A stretch of 64,000 nucleotides of DNA from Salinimicrobium profundisediminis (GCF_026241755.1 NZ_JAPJDA010000011.1:1-64000), one strand, 5' to 3'; positions 1 to 8,910 are shown, counted from the first letter of the stretch. Numbers and translations are program-made. Notes: generated from the letters alone by a model not told the origin.

Positions 1-12
1 TCAAAGCGGCTG

Positions 13-42
13 CAAATATACAACTGAATTCTAATCCCACAA
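13..42 (-). promoter_or_regulatory. Bacteroidota-type promoter reading off the left edge
   Basis: Read on the minus strand this is TTG (42-40), 19 nt, then TATATTTG (20-13), an exact fit to the Bacteroidota consensus TTG-N17-23-TAnnTTTG. It implies a leftward gene that starts just outside the window. No coding sequence is visible on this side. Confidence 0.55.
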
Positions 43-206
43 GCCTCCAACAAAAATATTTTAAGGTTTTTTTGACATTTTTCTAAATCCTAAAACTAAG
101 GTGCTGAAAATGAAATTTTTGAAGAGAGATTTTTTCTACACTTTTTTATCCTGAAATTGAAAGTAGAGGATGTATGGTTACAAGGATGGGCATTTTTCGA
201 TGGTGC

Positions 207-318
207 GACCCCTTCGGGGTCGGGATCATCATGGTATCCAGGTTAAAAACATGTGACCCCGTCGGGGTCGTGTGGTTGACGGCTTCAGGTGTTATATACA
301 TGAGACCCCTTCAGGGTC
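207..318. repeat. GACCCC/GGGGTC palindrome cluster A
   Basis: Three imperfect 15-bp palindromes of the form GACCCCTTCGGGGTC lie at 207-221, 255-269 and 304-318, spaced 48 and 49 bp. The sequence between them is not random: each unit ends in a similar A-rich stretch containing ACAT. Cluster B at 535-646 repeats this block with the same spacing, so the whole block of about 120 bp has been duplicated. The sequence has no convincing coding content. It resembles extragenic palindromic repeats rather than CRISPR, because the spacers repeat too. Confidence 0.8.
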
Positions 319-493
319 ATGGCTTTCCTCCACTCCTGTTATAATTATGCAATTTCTCCGCGATTGTAGGTTCGTGATATATTCTTATATATAATATGTG
401 GTGTGAATCACACCATGAGGAGGTACAATTTTATGAAAGCACTATATATACCCTCTTCAGACGCTAAAGACATACCTTATGAGATAAGAGGTC

Positions 494-513
494 CTAAAAA
501 TGGCATTTTTGAG
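494..513. repeat. Short AAAATGNCATTTTT palindrome, intergenic copy
   Basis: The sequence CTAAAAATGGCATTTTTGAG is an exact match to the core palindrome that recurs across the window, for example at 15304, 22241, 26763, 36632, 52460, 52799 and 60208. Here it sits in gene-free DNA just before palindrome cluster B. A degenerate counterpart stands at the equivalent place before cluster A, near 187-199. Confidence 0.7.
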
Positions 514-534
514 AGGTGGCGTTTCGTAAGGTGC

Positions 535-646
535 GACCCCTTCGGGGTCGGGATCATCACGGCATCCAGGTTAAAAACATATGACCCCGTTGGGGTCGTG
601 GGGTTGACAGCATAAGTTGTTATAAGCAGGAGATCCCTTCAGGGTC
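535..646. repeat. GACCCC/GGGGTC palindrome cluster B
   Basis: Palindromes lie at 535-549, 583-597 and 632-646, offset by exactly 328 bp from cluster A, with closely similar intervening sequence. More decayed relatives follow at about 690-708, 729-742 and 795-809; the last reads GACCCCGAAGCGGTC. Several distances are close to 48 bp or its double, so the region looks like a partly decayed array of a unit of about 48 bp. A 70-codon open frame runs through it, but it is made of repeat sequence and I do not call it a gene. Confidence 0.8.
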
Positions 647-948
647 TGGTTCGTGAAGTGTTCCTGTTATTGAAAGAAGGAAACACATTGGGGTCTTGAA
701 GTCATGACCTGCTACGTTACAAACATAAGACCCGATAAGGTCTAACCATCCGGATCCAAAGGATCCGGTATTTGTATTATTCTTCGGCAGGGATGACCCC
801 GAAGCGGTCAAATGTTTATAGCTGATAAACGAAATATCCATCGAATTACATTAATAGGAATCAAAAACATACAATCAAATCCGATTATTTTAATGTCAAT
901 TGAAAACGAAAAACCCCAATCCCATAACATTATTATGAATCGAAGATG

Positions 949-1060
949 TTTGTCCGCGTTAGGGAGAGCAGCGGAAATCCTTTTTGCAAGGCACGAGCAA
1001 AAAGATTGAAGCGGATAGCCCGACCCGCATGAGCGGTAGCGAAGGCGGGGAACGCCCAAA
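949..1060. ncRNA. Structured intergenic stem-loop element downstream of the porin gene
   Basis: Nested complementary segments are visible. An outer arm TCCGCGTT (about 951-958) can pair with GAAGCGGA (about 1009-1016) with one bulge. An inner arm AATCCTTTTTGC (about 976-987) can pair with GCAAAAAGATT (about 998-1008) with one bulged C. A GC-rich tail with GCCCGACC and GAACGCCC follows. From memory, similar blocks recur between genes in many Flavobacteriaceae, but I cannot confirm that here. It lies directly after the porin stop codon, so it could be a 3' untranslated structure, a terminator-like element or a mobile repeat. Transcription is not shown by sequence alone. Confidence 0.45.
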
Positions 1061-1063
1061 TAA

Positions 1064-3010
1064 TTACATAAAGAAATTCCAGACCAATCCAAACCTTATT
1101 CCAAAATCGCGTGAGGGATAGAGTGGTGCCGAGAAATTGTTATTTGCTTCAATTAGATAATTCAGGTTTTCCAGTTTGAAGAAGATCCGGGCCTGTCGTA
1201 TTTTACCATTGAAGAAAAAATCTACAGTTGGAAAGCCTTCGACTTGTTGCGAATTCTGAACATAAAATTCTGCAAGAACAGGATCATACCCATTCATCTC
1301 GTAGTTTGTAAAGTAATTTAGCGTAAAACCGGTCTGAAGATAAAGTGCCCGCTGGAACCAGTAGTCTTTATAGTAAAAGGTGTTCCTGGTGACCAAATCG
1401 GGTACATTTAGTACCTGCCCCCCATCTAAAACAGTCTGGTAAAGCAAGGTGTTATTAAGCGCAAATTTGCCCAGGCTAAATTCCCTGCTCCCCTTCACCT
1501 TTACATAACTCACCTGATCGTTGTGCTGAAATGGCCTTACAAATCCTGCTTCCCCTACAGCGAAGTAAGCCATATCATTAATTGTAGAGAATTCTACGTT
1601 GGCATTCAACCATTGAGGTGCCCAGAGGTCAAAACCCAGAGACTGCCGACTTTCATTTGAAAAAGAGGTTTGCCAGTTGTAGTTTGTATAGTCACTCTGG
1701 TAGAGTAGAAAATTATAATTGGGGGCATGATCATTAATATTGGCCGTGGCTGCGACCACAAAATCTGAGGACAGCGCATATGAAAGTCGGGCGCCGAGGT
1801 CATATCCTTTAAAATCTCCTGTTAAGTTGATCATTCCGCTCGCTTTGAACTGAAAGTCACCCAGAGTACCCAGATAATCTCCCCCTGCTGAAAGTATATC
1901 TCCCTGAAGCCTGTTCACTATATACCCTCCTTCAAGATCTAGCACGGTATTATAGCCATAGTTATAGTGGGTGTGCTTTCCGCGGGCAATAATTCTTGCA
2001 AGATTCCCGGCTGTAAAACCTACATAGACCTCGTTGGATGTAGTAGTGAGCCGTGTTACATCTTTTAAACCCACCTCTTCAAAAGAGGGCCCAAAGAGTT
2101 CACTGGCCGAAGACTGCTGAAACTGATACTTTTTATAGGTATGATTTAAACGATGACCAATTCTAAAATCCCGCTGTACAAGCGAATCAGCTCTTTTGTA
2201 AAGGGCGTAAGAATGATCGAGAAAAAATCGTTTCCCGAACAAAGTAGATTGGGCATCTTCAAAGTTCACGTCAAGACGGGAGCGATCTTCGAATTCGGGA
2301 TTTTCTGCAATGTATTGATCAAGGGAGGTGGCTGTAAGTCCGCCGTTTTCTTCATTGAGAAGGTCCTGTGAAACAAAATGTGTTTGCATTTTGTACCTGC
2401 CGTTTGGGGAACTATAACTGAGTGTAGTTCTAAAATTTCCGGTACTTGTGAGCATATGCCGATATCGACCTAACGACCGAAGTCCTTTATATCCTATTGA
2501 AATATTGAGATTAGGAGAGGTGTTTACAGTAAAAAGAGCATCAGCTGCCTGACCTTGTTCGAATACTGTCTTAAAAAAAAGTTCGGTAAACGGGGTAGGA
2601 ACGTTATAGTAGAAGATGTCTTCTACTTCCATAAAATTATAATGTCTCGCTCTTGCGCCAAATTGAGGAAGTACCTCCCGCTCTTCAATAAAATTATACG
2701 TTAGCCGATTATAAGAACGACCGACATTTGAAAATGGCAGTAATCCAAAATTGTCTTTTCTAAGATAGTTAAACCGGTAATCCTTGTATATATGAAGCGT
2801 TGTATCTACTGTTGTGGTATCGTTTTCTACAGAAATAATCTTGTAGAGATCAATTGGGGCTTTTTCAACAGCAGATTCATTTTTTGAGTCACGGGCAGTT
2901 TGATCCTGCCCCTGAATATTATTCCCACCACGATTAAGCCTTCTTTCCTGGGCCAGTAAACCAAAGGGGATTAAGAATATAAAAAGGAGTAAGATGTTCT
3001 TTTTGTCCAT
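1064..3010 (-). CDS. Putative outer-membrane porin (Porin_10-like)
   Basis: This encodes 648 residues with an N-terminal signal peptide (MDKKNILLLFIFLIPF, then ending LLAQ). The mature part has short charged linkers, then many amphipathic aromatic-rich strands, and ends in an aromatic residue pattern (LVWNFFM) typical of outer-membrane beta barrels. Length and pattern match the Bacteroidota 'putative porin' family (PF14121, from memory). The substrate is unknown. A TACTTTTG box at 3028-3035 lies close upstream of the ATG, so it is probably transcribed separately from the SusCD operon, whose terminator lies at 3111-3140. Confidence 0.75.
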   Translation of the reverse strand: MDKKNILLLFIFLIPFGLLAQERRLNRGGNNIQGQDQTARDSKNESAVEKAPIDLYKIISVENDTTTVDTTLHIYKDYRFNYLRKDNFGLLPFSNVGRSYNRLTYNFIEEREVLPQFGARARHYNFMEVEDIFYYNVPTPFTELFFKTVFEQGQAADALFTVNTSPNLNISIGYKGLRSLGRYRHMLTSTGNFRTTLSYSSPNGRYKMQTHFVSQDLLNEENGGLTATSLDQYIAENPEFEDRSRLDVNFEDAQSTLFGKRFFLDHSYALYKRADSLVQRDFRIGHRLNHTYKKYQFQQSSASELFGPSFEEVGLKDVTRLTTTSNEVYVGFTAGNLARIIARGKHTHYNYGYNTVLDLEGGYIVNRLQGDILSAGGDYLGTLGDFQFKASGMINLTGDFKGYDLGARLSYALSSDFVVAATANINDHAPNYNFLLYQSDYTNYNWQTSFSNESRQSLGFDLWAPQWLNANVEFSTINDMAYFAVGEAGFVRPFQHNDQVSYVKVKGSREFSLGKFALNNTLLYQTVLDGGQVLNVPDLVTRNTFYYKDYWFQRALYLQTGFTLNYFTNYEMNGYDPVLAEFYVQNSQQVEGFPTVDFFFNGKIRQARIFFKLENLNYLIEANNNFSAPLYPSRDFGIRFGLVWNFFM

Positions 3011-3027
3011 AAAATTCTTGAATGGAA

Positions 3028-3035
3028 CAAAAGTA
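3028..3035 (-). promoter_or_regulatory. -7 box (TACTTTTG) of the porin gene
   Basis: On the minus strand this reads TACTTTTG, matching TAnnTTTG, 17 nt before the porin start codon. I see no clear TTG element at the expected upstream spacing, so support is partial. Confidence 0.4.
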
Positions 3036-3110
3036 TGATAATTAGAAGAAATACCACTTTTCCTGAAGTGAAAAACCTAATGATTGATAAGCTACCTTAA
3101 AAATAAGATA

Positions 3111-3140
3111 AAAAAAAGCTGCCCGATATCAGGCAGCTTT
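3111..3140 (-). terminator. Rho-independent terminator of the SusCD-lipoprotein operon
   Basis: Read leftward, the arms AAAGCTGCC and GGCAGCTTT (3115-3123 and 3132-3140) enclose an 8-nt loop, followed by a run of T on the minus strand (3117-3111). It lies 20 bp after the stop codon of the repeat-tailed lipoprotein. Confidence 0.8.
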
Positions 3141-3161
3141 GAAATAAAGATTTATAACAGA

Positions 3162-3995
3162 CTATGCGTCTCCACCATCAGTGTCTCCACCATCAGTGTC
3201 TCCACCATCAGTGTCTCCACCATCAGTGTCTCCACCATCAGTGTCTCCAGCATCTACTGTTGCTCCATCGGCTGCTAATGTAAAATTGACAGTTTCAGAT
3301 GATCCAAAATCTCCGGAAAGTACAACAAACTCTTCTCCAGCATAGCTTAAGGTAACCGACCCAACATTAGGATAGGTTAAACCGTCACCATATGAATCAT
3401 TTACAGTCATAGTATAAGATCCAAGATCAAGACAAAGTGATCTTGAGGCACTCTCAACACCATCTTCATATCCTCCACCAGTTACTAACACTTCACCATC
3501 TGCATTTTCTAATGACCAACTAAATTCACTGGCGTAGCCATCAAATTCGAAATCAGCAACGAACTCTGTTCCTTCACATGTACGGGTAACGGTAATAGTA
3601 TAAGGTTTTCCAACATAAAGACCATCTTCTCCTGCAATACCAAATACTAAATTTTTACCAGTCAAGCCCAAATTCATGTCTGATACCTCCACTGTCAAGG
3701 TACCTTCATTAGTACCTCCAGGCACAGTTACTGTAGCAGGAATTGTATATCCAGCTGCATCAATTGTGGTTCCACCAGCGACAACCAAATCAAAGGTTCT
3801 ATCATTACTAGTCACATTCGCTGTATATACAGTTACTTCATGACTTGATGTTCCACCTATTTCAACACCAACTCCAACCGGATTATCCGCTTCAAATGTA
3901 ACATAATTTGGAGGGGTGAAATCATCATCGCTGCTACACCCTACGAAAAAGGACGCTGAAATAGCAGCTATAAATAATATTAAATGTTTTCTCAT
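3162..3995 (-). CDS. SusD-adjacent lipoprotein with DTDGG repeat tail
   Basis: This encodes 277 residues with a lipoprotein signal (lipobox FVGC, Cys20), so it is probably anchored at the cell surface or outer membrane. Residues of about 30-140 look like a Calx-beta/Ig-like beta fold. Residues of about 145-240 contain a DSYGDG motif of the kind seen in secreted flavobacterial proteins. The C-terminus is five DTDGG pentapeptides encoded by a perfect 15-bp tandem repeat, an acidic Gly/Asp tail that could bind calcium. It starts 12 bp after the SusD stop, so it is the third gene of the SusC-SusD operon and probably a surface glycan- or substrate-binding partner. I do not recognise a precise family. 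Confidence 0.75.
   Translation of the reverse strand: MRKHLILFIAAISASFFVGCSSDDDFTPPNYVTFEADNPVGVGVEIGGTSSHEVTVYTANVTSNDRTFDLVVAGGTTIDAAGYTIPATVTVPGGTNEGTLTVEVSDMNLGLTGKNLVFGIAGEDGLYVGKPYTITVTRTCEGTEFVADFEFDGYASEFSWSLENADGEVLVTGGGYEDGVESASRSLCLDLGSYTMTVNDSYGDGLTYPNVGSVTLSYAGEEFVVLSGDFGSSETVNFTLAADGATVDAGDTDGGDTDGGDTDGGDTDGGDTDGGDA
3168..3242. repeat. 15-bp tandem repeat, five perfect copies, coding
   Basis: The unit GTCTCCACCATCAGT is repeated five times without a mismatch, then decays (GTCTCCAGCATCTAC). The period is a multiple of three, so copy-number change would lengthen or shorten the DTDGG tail of the lipoprotein without a frameshift. Confidence 0.95.
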
Positions 3996-4007
3996 ATCTT
4001 TTTTAAT

Positions 4008-5429
4008 TTATCTATTGGAATTTACAGACTCATCAACTGCATCGTTAGCGTCGATCTCACTCTGAGGAATTTTAAGGAAGAACCTCTTATCATCAGGAGC
4101 AAGATCTACAACAACGCGATGAGTAGCATCTCTAGAGATGCCTCTTCTTAGACGTTTAGCATCGAACCACTCTACTCCTATTTCACCGTAAAGTTCTTTT
4201 CTTCTTTCGACTAAGATCTCTTCTAAAACAGCCTGACCTGTTGCTCCAGATTTCACAGCCTGTGGATCACGGTTAACCTGTAACTTATAAAGAAGATCGT
4301 GAGCAGCATCAACTTGCTCTTGCCAGTAAAGTGCCTCAGCTTCAATAAGAATCATCTCTGCATATCTCATGATAGAAAAGTCAACACCAAAATCAACAAA
4401 ATTAAATTTTGTAGTGATGTAGTTCTGCCAGGAAACTGAAGGGTTGTAGGATACGAATAATTTTCGCACATCTGTATCACTGAATTCGTCTACAAAATTA
4501 CTATTTATATAAGCATTATTGTAAGATGGATTATTAAAATCTGCCTGGGCATGTGGCGCACTAAAATAGTACATGGTTTGATCGGCATATTGAGGCATTG
4601 CCCACAACCACTCAGGGTTTGACATTTCATTGAAGCCATCATCATAGGTAGAGGCGTCTAAAACAGCCTCAACATTACCACCATAGGCAGCATGTGCCAT
4701 TTCTTCGGCACCTTCCCAATTCTCGGTAACCTGATAAACTCTCGCCAGGATACCCTGAGCGACCGCTTTGTTAATATAAGATTTGTTTAATCTTGAATCA
4801 TTAAGTCCAGCAACAGCAGTAGTAAGATCTGAAATAATTAGGTCATACATTTCCTGTAGCGTAGTTAAAGGCTTTCCTTCCAAAGATAACTCCAAATAAA
4901 TAGGAGGCGCAGGTAAGGTGGCATCATAAGTGTAAGTGTGCTGGTATTCCATAGCTAACTGGAAGTAATAGAAAGCACGTAAAGCTAGCCCTTGCCCCTT
5001 TAATTCGGTTTTCTCTTCTTCTGAAAGTGTTTCAGAAGCCTCAATACCGTTGATCAAAGTATTAGCCTGATTGATCATAAAATAAGGGAACTCCCAGGTG
5101 AAACTAGTTCTCCTGTAGGTAGGCTCCCTATTAGCCTGCTCATAATCGAAACGAAACCAACTTGTACCAATGATTACATCATTACCTTTTGCTACACGTG
5201 CAAAGTAAACTGAATTAATACCCCCGGCATCATGACCCGTTGTCCATTGACCTCTGGCTCTTCTGTGGATACCTGAAATATAGGCTTCCACCCCAGCACG
5301 AGAATTGAAAACAACATCCTCAGAAACCTGACCCGCCGGCTTTGGATCCTCCAAATATTCCTCCGAACATCCTACTATTGAAAGTAGAATACCCAAAAGA
5401 AAAATTGATTTAAAAAAATTTTTTCTCAT
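4008..5429 (-). CDS. SusD/RagB family nutrient-binding lipoprotein
   Basis: This encodes 473 residues with a lipoprotein signal (lipobox SIVGC). It has the SusD N-terminal start (SEEYLEDPKP), the helical TPR-like region (ALRAFYYFQLAMEY, YINKAVAQGILARVYQ) and the C-terminal signature VERRKELYGEIGVEWFDAKR, which is diagnostic of the SusD/RagB fold. SusD proteins sit on the outer surface as the lid of the SusC channel and capture oligosaccharides or peptides. It lies 11 bp after the SusC stop. No glycoside hydrolase, sulfatase or regulator is encoded nearby, so the ligand cannot be inferred. At 473 residues it is shorter than many SusD proteins. Confidence 0.93.
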   Translation of the reverse strand: MRKNFFKSIFLLGILLSIVGCSEEYLEDPKPAGQVSEDVVFNSRAGVEAYISGIHRRARGQWTTGHDAGGINSVYFARVAKGNDVIIGTSWFRFDYEQANREPTYRRTSFTWEFPYFMINQANTLINGIEASETLSEEEKTELKGQGLALRAFYYFQLAMEYQHTYTYDATLPAPPIYLELSLEGKPLTTLQEMYDLIISDLTTAVAGLNDSRLNKSYINKAVAQGILARVYQVTENWEGAEEMAHAAYGGNVEAVLDASTYDDGFNEMSNPEWLWAMPQYADQTMYYFSAPHAQADFNNPSYNNAYINSNFVDEFSDTDVRKLFVSYNPSVSWQNYITTKFNFVDFGVDFSIMRYAEMILIEAEALYWQEQVDAAHDLLYKLQVNRDPQAVKSGATGQAVLEEILVERRKELYGEIGVEWFDAKRLRRGISRDATHRVVVDLAPDDKRFFLKIPQSEIDANDAVDESVNSNR

Positions 5430-5440
5430 TTTTATTTTTT

Positions 5441-8400
5441 TTAAAATTTAACGTTTAATCCTAATGACACAGTCTTTAAGATATAGGATCTACTATTTGT
5501 AGTACCCGAAATACTTTGCTCTGGATCAACTCCGTCATGTGTTTGCCATGTCCAAAGATTATCTCCTCTAAGGTATAGACGCAAAGAAGACAGATCCAGG
5601 CTCTCAACAGTACTCTGAGGAAGATTGTATCCTAGAGTTACCGCTTTTAACCTTACATAATCATTATCAAATAAAAATCTTGTAGATGTAGAACCAAAAT
5701 CCTGGTTTGCATTCAAAAGCTTAGGAACTTTCGTAATATCTCCGGGCTCTTGCCATCTTGCAGCAAGATCAGGAGATTGCTGATAACCTAATGTGCCGAA
5801 TCCATCCATTAAACCTGCATAGTCATAGTCATACAACTGAGCACCAAAGCTAAAGTTAAACAGCGCATTTAGGTCGAAGTTCTTGTACTTGAAATCTGTA
5901 GAGAAACCACCAATAATATCTGGTAAAGATTCCCCAACGTAGTATCTGTCAGCTTGTGAATAGTCACTGGTAAGAGTTCTTTCTCCAGTTTGCTCACCTG
6001 CTGAATTTTCAACATCCATATACCATAGAGCCATTCCTGTTGCAGGATCAACTCCAGCATATTCCTGGATCCAGAATTCATAAAGAGATCTTCCTTCTTC
6101 CCACCTTTTTGTTCCGCTAATGAAAGAATCCTGAGTAAGCTCAGTAATTTCATTGTTATCTACAGAGAAGTTCAAACTAGTTGACCATGTAAAATCATCA
6201 GTAATAATGTTTCTCGTTCTCAACATGAACTCCAAACCATAGTTTCTGATACTTCCAACATTCGTAGTAATATCGGTATTACCTGTAGAAGGTGCCAGTG
6301 GCTGGGAATAAATCAAATCGACTGACTCCTTGTTGTAATATTCAACACTACCTTCAACTCTGTTATTCAACAAAGTAAAGTCAAGTCCTACGTTAAGCAT
6401 AGCAGTAGTCTCCCATGTCAACAATGGATCAACAACCCCGCCAAGAAGAACTCCTGTATTTTCCCCCTGGTTCCATCCTGTTTCAAAAGCCTGAATATAA
6501 GGGAAATACAAGGTATTTCCATCTGAATCGAGGATGTTATTATTTCCTAGCTCTCCATATGAACCTTTTAACTTAAGATAGTTAAGAACTGTACTGTCAT
6601 TCAAGAAGTTCTCATCAGAAATAACCCATGAACCACCAACGGAGTAAAAATCACCCCAACGTGTATCAGCTGAAAACCTTGATGATCCATCTCTACGGTA
6701 AGAACCTTCAATAAAATATTTGTCGGCATAGTTATACCCTAAACGCCCAAGATAACCAACAAGCCTCTCAGAATTAATTGAACCAGAAGCACTAGTTGGA
6801 GTTGTTCTACCACTCAAAGAATAAACATTTGGAAGAAATCCTTCTCCTGCTGCAGAAAATGCATCAAACTCAACTTCGTAAGCCTCCATAATTGCATCTG
6901 CATTTATAGTATGATTACCAAACGTCTTATTGAAATTTAAGGAGTTAATGAAGTTAGTTGTAGTAGTAACATTTCTATTCTGGGTAATTCTACCTCCCAC
7001 GTTAGAAGCATAACCTACTTCAGTGTCAGCATAGTTATAGCTGTCAAAAACATACTGCTCATAAGAAAGGTTTGATCTAAAAGACAGATAATCTGTGAAA
7101 GTTAATTCAGCAAAACCATTTGCGTTAAAATTGTGTCTTTTATTTAAGATTCTATACTTGTATAAAGAGCCAACAGCATTTTCATTATTAAATACTGGTC
7201 TAGAAGCGTTAACCAAACCTTCATTCTGACCATAATCATAAATTGGATCTCCAAAACCGTCCAATATAAGTCCTCCTTGCTCATCTCTCCTGTACAATGG
7301 ATAAAGTGAAGCTACACTATAAATCCACTGGATAGAACTCTGATATGAGCTTCCTGACTGAGTTGGATAATTTTGGCTTGAGGTAGAATAAGCCGTATTA
7401 AGACCAACCTTTAACCAATCTCTTACATCGCTTTCAAGATTCAAACGGGTAGTAACTCTCTCAAAGTTAGACTCCTTCACAGAACCTTCCTGCTCAAGAT
7501 AATTTGCCGAAAGAAAGTATCTTGTTTTTTCACCACCACCGTTTAAACCAACGGTATATTCCTGACGAAGAGCGGCACTGCGTAAAATTTCATCCTCCCA
7601 ATCTGTTTCCCAAAGTAGATTAGCACCAGGAACAAGATTCCCATTAGCATCAACGGGCTGTGCAACATCATAAGGATTGTATCCAAGTTGACTAATTAGG
7701 TTATTCGAAGCTAATTGTCCTGCAGCTGCAGGAGCATTACCTGCTGCAACGTAAGCATTTCTTGACGCCTCCCAGGCATAGGTCATGTATTGGTTAGTTC
7801 CCAATACATCATGCAACTCAACAGCTGGTGTAGAAACACCACCTATAGCTGTCACTGTTAGTCCAGGCTCAGAATTAAAAGCTCCCTTTTTAGTTGTAAT
7901 AACAATCACCCCGTTAGAACCACGAGATCCATAAAGAGCAGTTGAAGAAGCATCTTTAAGCACGTTCATAGACTCAATCTGGTCTGCACTAATAGAGTTG
8001 ATGTTTCCATTAAAAGGAGCACCATCAACAATGATCAAAGGCTCTGCACTTGCATTAATAGAACCAATACCACGAATCCTTATTGTTGGATTCTCTCCGG
8101 GCTGCCCACCTGAGGTCAACATATTCACCCCTGGCACATTTCCCTGTAGGGCACTGGTAACCGTAGTTAACTGCTGCTCTTCAAGAACTTCTTCTCCAAG
8201 AGAAACAACAGATCCTACGATAGATCTTTTACTTTGAGTACCATATGCAACAACCACTACTTCTTCAAGCTGTGCCGCATCTTCCTCTAAAGTAAGGTTC
8301 ACTCTGGTAGTTGACTCATCGATAACATATTCTGCAGCCTTGAAGCCTACATAGGAAAAAACAAGAACTTCGCCTTCGCTTGCTCTAATAGCATAATTTC

Positions 8401-8575
8401 CATCAAAATCAGTCTGAGTCCCCCGTGAGGTATTCTTCACCAGAACGTTCACACCAGGCAGAGGCATCCCCTGTCCGTTGGTCACCGTCCCGGTAATCAA
8501 ATTGTCTTGTGCAAAGGCAATTTGCACAACTAACACCAGTAAAAGTGTTAGAATTCCACTTAATTTTCTTTTCAT
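5441..8575 (-). CDS. SusC/RagA family TonB-dependent outer-membrane transporter
   Basis: This encodes 1044 residues. A signal peptide ends near AFAQ, followed by a carboxypeptidase-regulatory-like domain (about 27-105, GTVTNGQGMPLPGVNVLVKN). A TonB-box-like region and plug follow (EEVVVVAYGTQ at about 105; SINASAEPLIIVDG; VLKDASSTALYGSRGSNGV), then the large beta barrel ending LKTVSLGLNVKF. These are the hallmarks of SusC/RagA transporters, which import large ligands using TonB energy. It is the first gene of the operon with SusD and the DTDGG lipoprotein. The upstream region (8576-8910) has palindromes but no clear TAnnTTTG box on this strand. No ECF sigma/anti-sigma pair is visible in the window. 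Confidence 0.95.
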   Translation of the reverse strand: MKRKLSGILTLLLVLVVQIAFAQDNLITGTVTNGQGMPLPGVNVLVKNTSRGTQTDFDGNYAIRASEGEVLVFSYVGFKAAEYVIDESTTRVNLTLEEDAAQLEEVVVVAYGTQSKRSIVGSVVSLGEEVLEEQQLTTVTSALQGNVPGVNMLTSGGQPGENPTIRIRGIGSINASAEPLIIVDGAPFNGNINSISADQIESMNVLKDASSTALYGSRGSNGVIVITTKKGAFNSEPGLTVTAIGGVSTPAVELHDVLGTNQYMTYAWEASRNAYVAAGNAPAAAGQLASNNLISQLGYNPYDVAQPVDANGNLVPGANLLWETDWEDEILRSAALRQEYTVGLNGGGEKTRYFLSANYLEQEGSVKESNFERVTTRLNLESDVRDWLKVGLNTAYSTSSQNYPTQSGSSYQSSIQWIYSVASLYPLYRRDEQGGLILDGFGDPIYDYGQNEGLVNASRPVFNNENAVGSLYKYRILNKRHNFNANGFAELTFTDYLSFRSNLSYEQYVFDSYNYADTEVGYASNVGGRITQNRNVTTTTNFINSLNFNKTFGNHTINADAIMEAYEVEFDAFSAAGEGFLPNVYSLSGRTTPTSASGSINSERLVGYLGRLGYNYADKYFIEGSYRRDGSSRFSADTRWGDFYSVGGSWVISDENFLNDSTVLNYLKLKGSYGELGNNNILDSDGNTLYFPYIQAFETGWNQGENTGVLLGGVVDPLLTWETTAMLNVGLDFTLLNNRVEGSVEYYNKESVDLIYSQPLAPSTGNTDITTNVGSIRNYGLEFMLRTRNIITDDFTWSTSLNFSVDNNEITELTQDSFISGTKRWEEGRSLYEFWIQEYAGVDPATGMALWYMDVENSAGEQTGERTLTSDYSQADRYYVGESLPDIIGGFSTDFKYKNFDLNALFNFSFGAQLYDYDYAGLMDGFGTLGYQQSPDLAARWQEPGDITKVPKLLNANQDFGSTSTRFLFDNDYVRLKAVTLGYNLPQSTVESLDLSSLRLYLRGDNLWTWQTHDGVDPEQSISGTTNSRSYILKTVSLGLNVKF

Positions 8576-8910
8576 TTTATAAATTATTTGAATTAGCCAA
8601 CGCCAAAAATGGTAATAAAATCTTAATAAAACAACGTTGGCTTATAAACTAAGCTGTTAATTATTTAAGAAGTTGATGAAACTCCACATCTATAACCTTA
8701 TAGTTGATAAAATTAATTTCTCGATTTTGCCGTTATAGCCGAAAAAAAGAGATTTCTTTAATAATAAAACACAAACATCTAAGTTGTTCTATATTGAACA
8801 AATTGAACACAGCTTTTCAACATAAGACTTTCCCGCTGTTTTGAAATTTCTACTTTTGCAGTTACCTTAATATTTATGGTCATTACATTTCTTCTTAATT
8901 CAGCTTTCCC
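8576..8910. promoter_or_regulatory. Divergent control region between susC-like gene and rnhB
   Basis: This is 335 bp of AT-rich DNA without a gene. It contains a perfect 14-bp palindrome CTATAACCTTATAG (8690-8703), an inverted repeat TTGTTC-N6-GAACAA (8784-8801), and an 8-bp inverted pair AGCCAACG/CGTTGGCT (8595-8602 and 8635-8642) that could fold in the SusC leader RNA. The first two could be operators for the divergent genes. No regulator is encoded next to them. Confidence 0.45.
8851..8858 (+). promoter_or_regulatory. -7 box (TACTTTTG) upstream of rnhB
   Basis: TACTTTTG followed by C matches TAnnTTTG(C), 52 bp before the rnhB ATG. No TTG is present at the ideal upstream distance. Confidence 0.4.

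Noticed and set aside
403-615. Open frame of 70 codons in the left intergenic region
   Set aside because: It is composed of the palindromic repeat and the short palindrome, has no recognisable domain, and its reading frame is not preserved in the duplicated cluster A.
207-646. CRISPR-like spacing of palindromes
   Set aside because: The spacers are themselves repeated, repeats are only 15 bp and imperfect, and no cas genes are near.
812-1009. Open frame of 65 codons before the porin gene
   Set aside because: It overlaps the structured element at 949-1060 and has no family features.
3084-3278. Plus-strand frame rich in VSTIS repeats
   Set aside because: It is the antisense shadow of the DTDGG tandem repeat of the lipoprotein gene.
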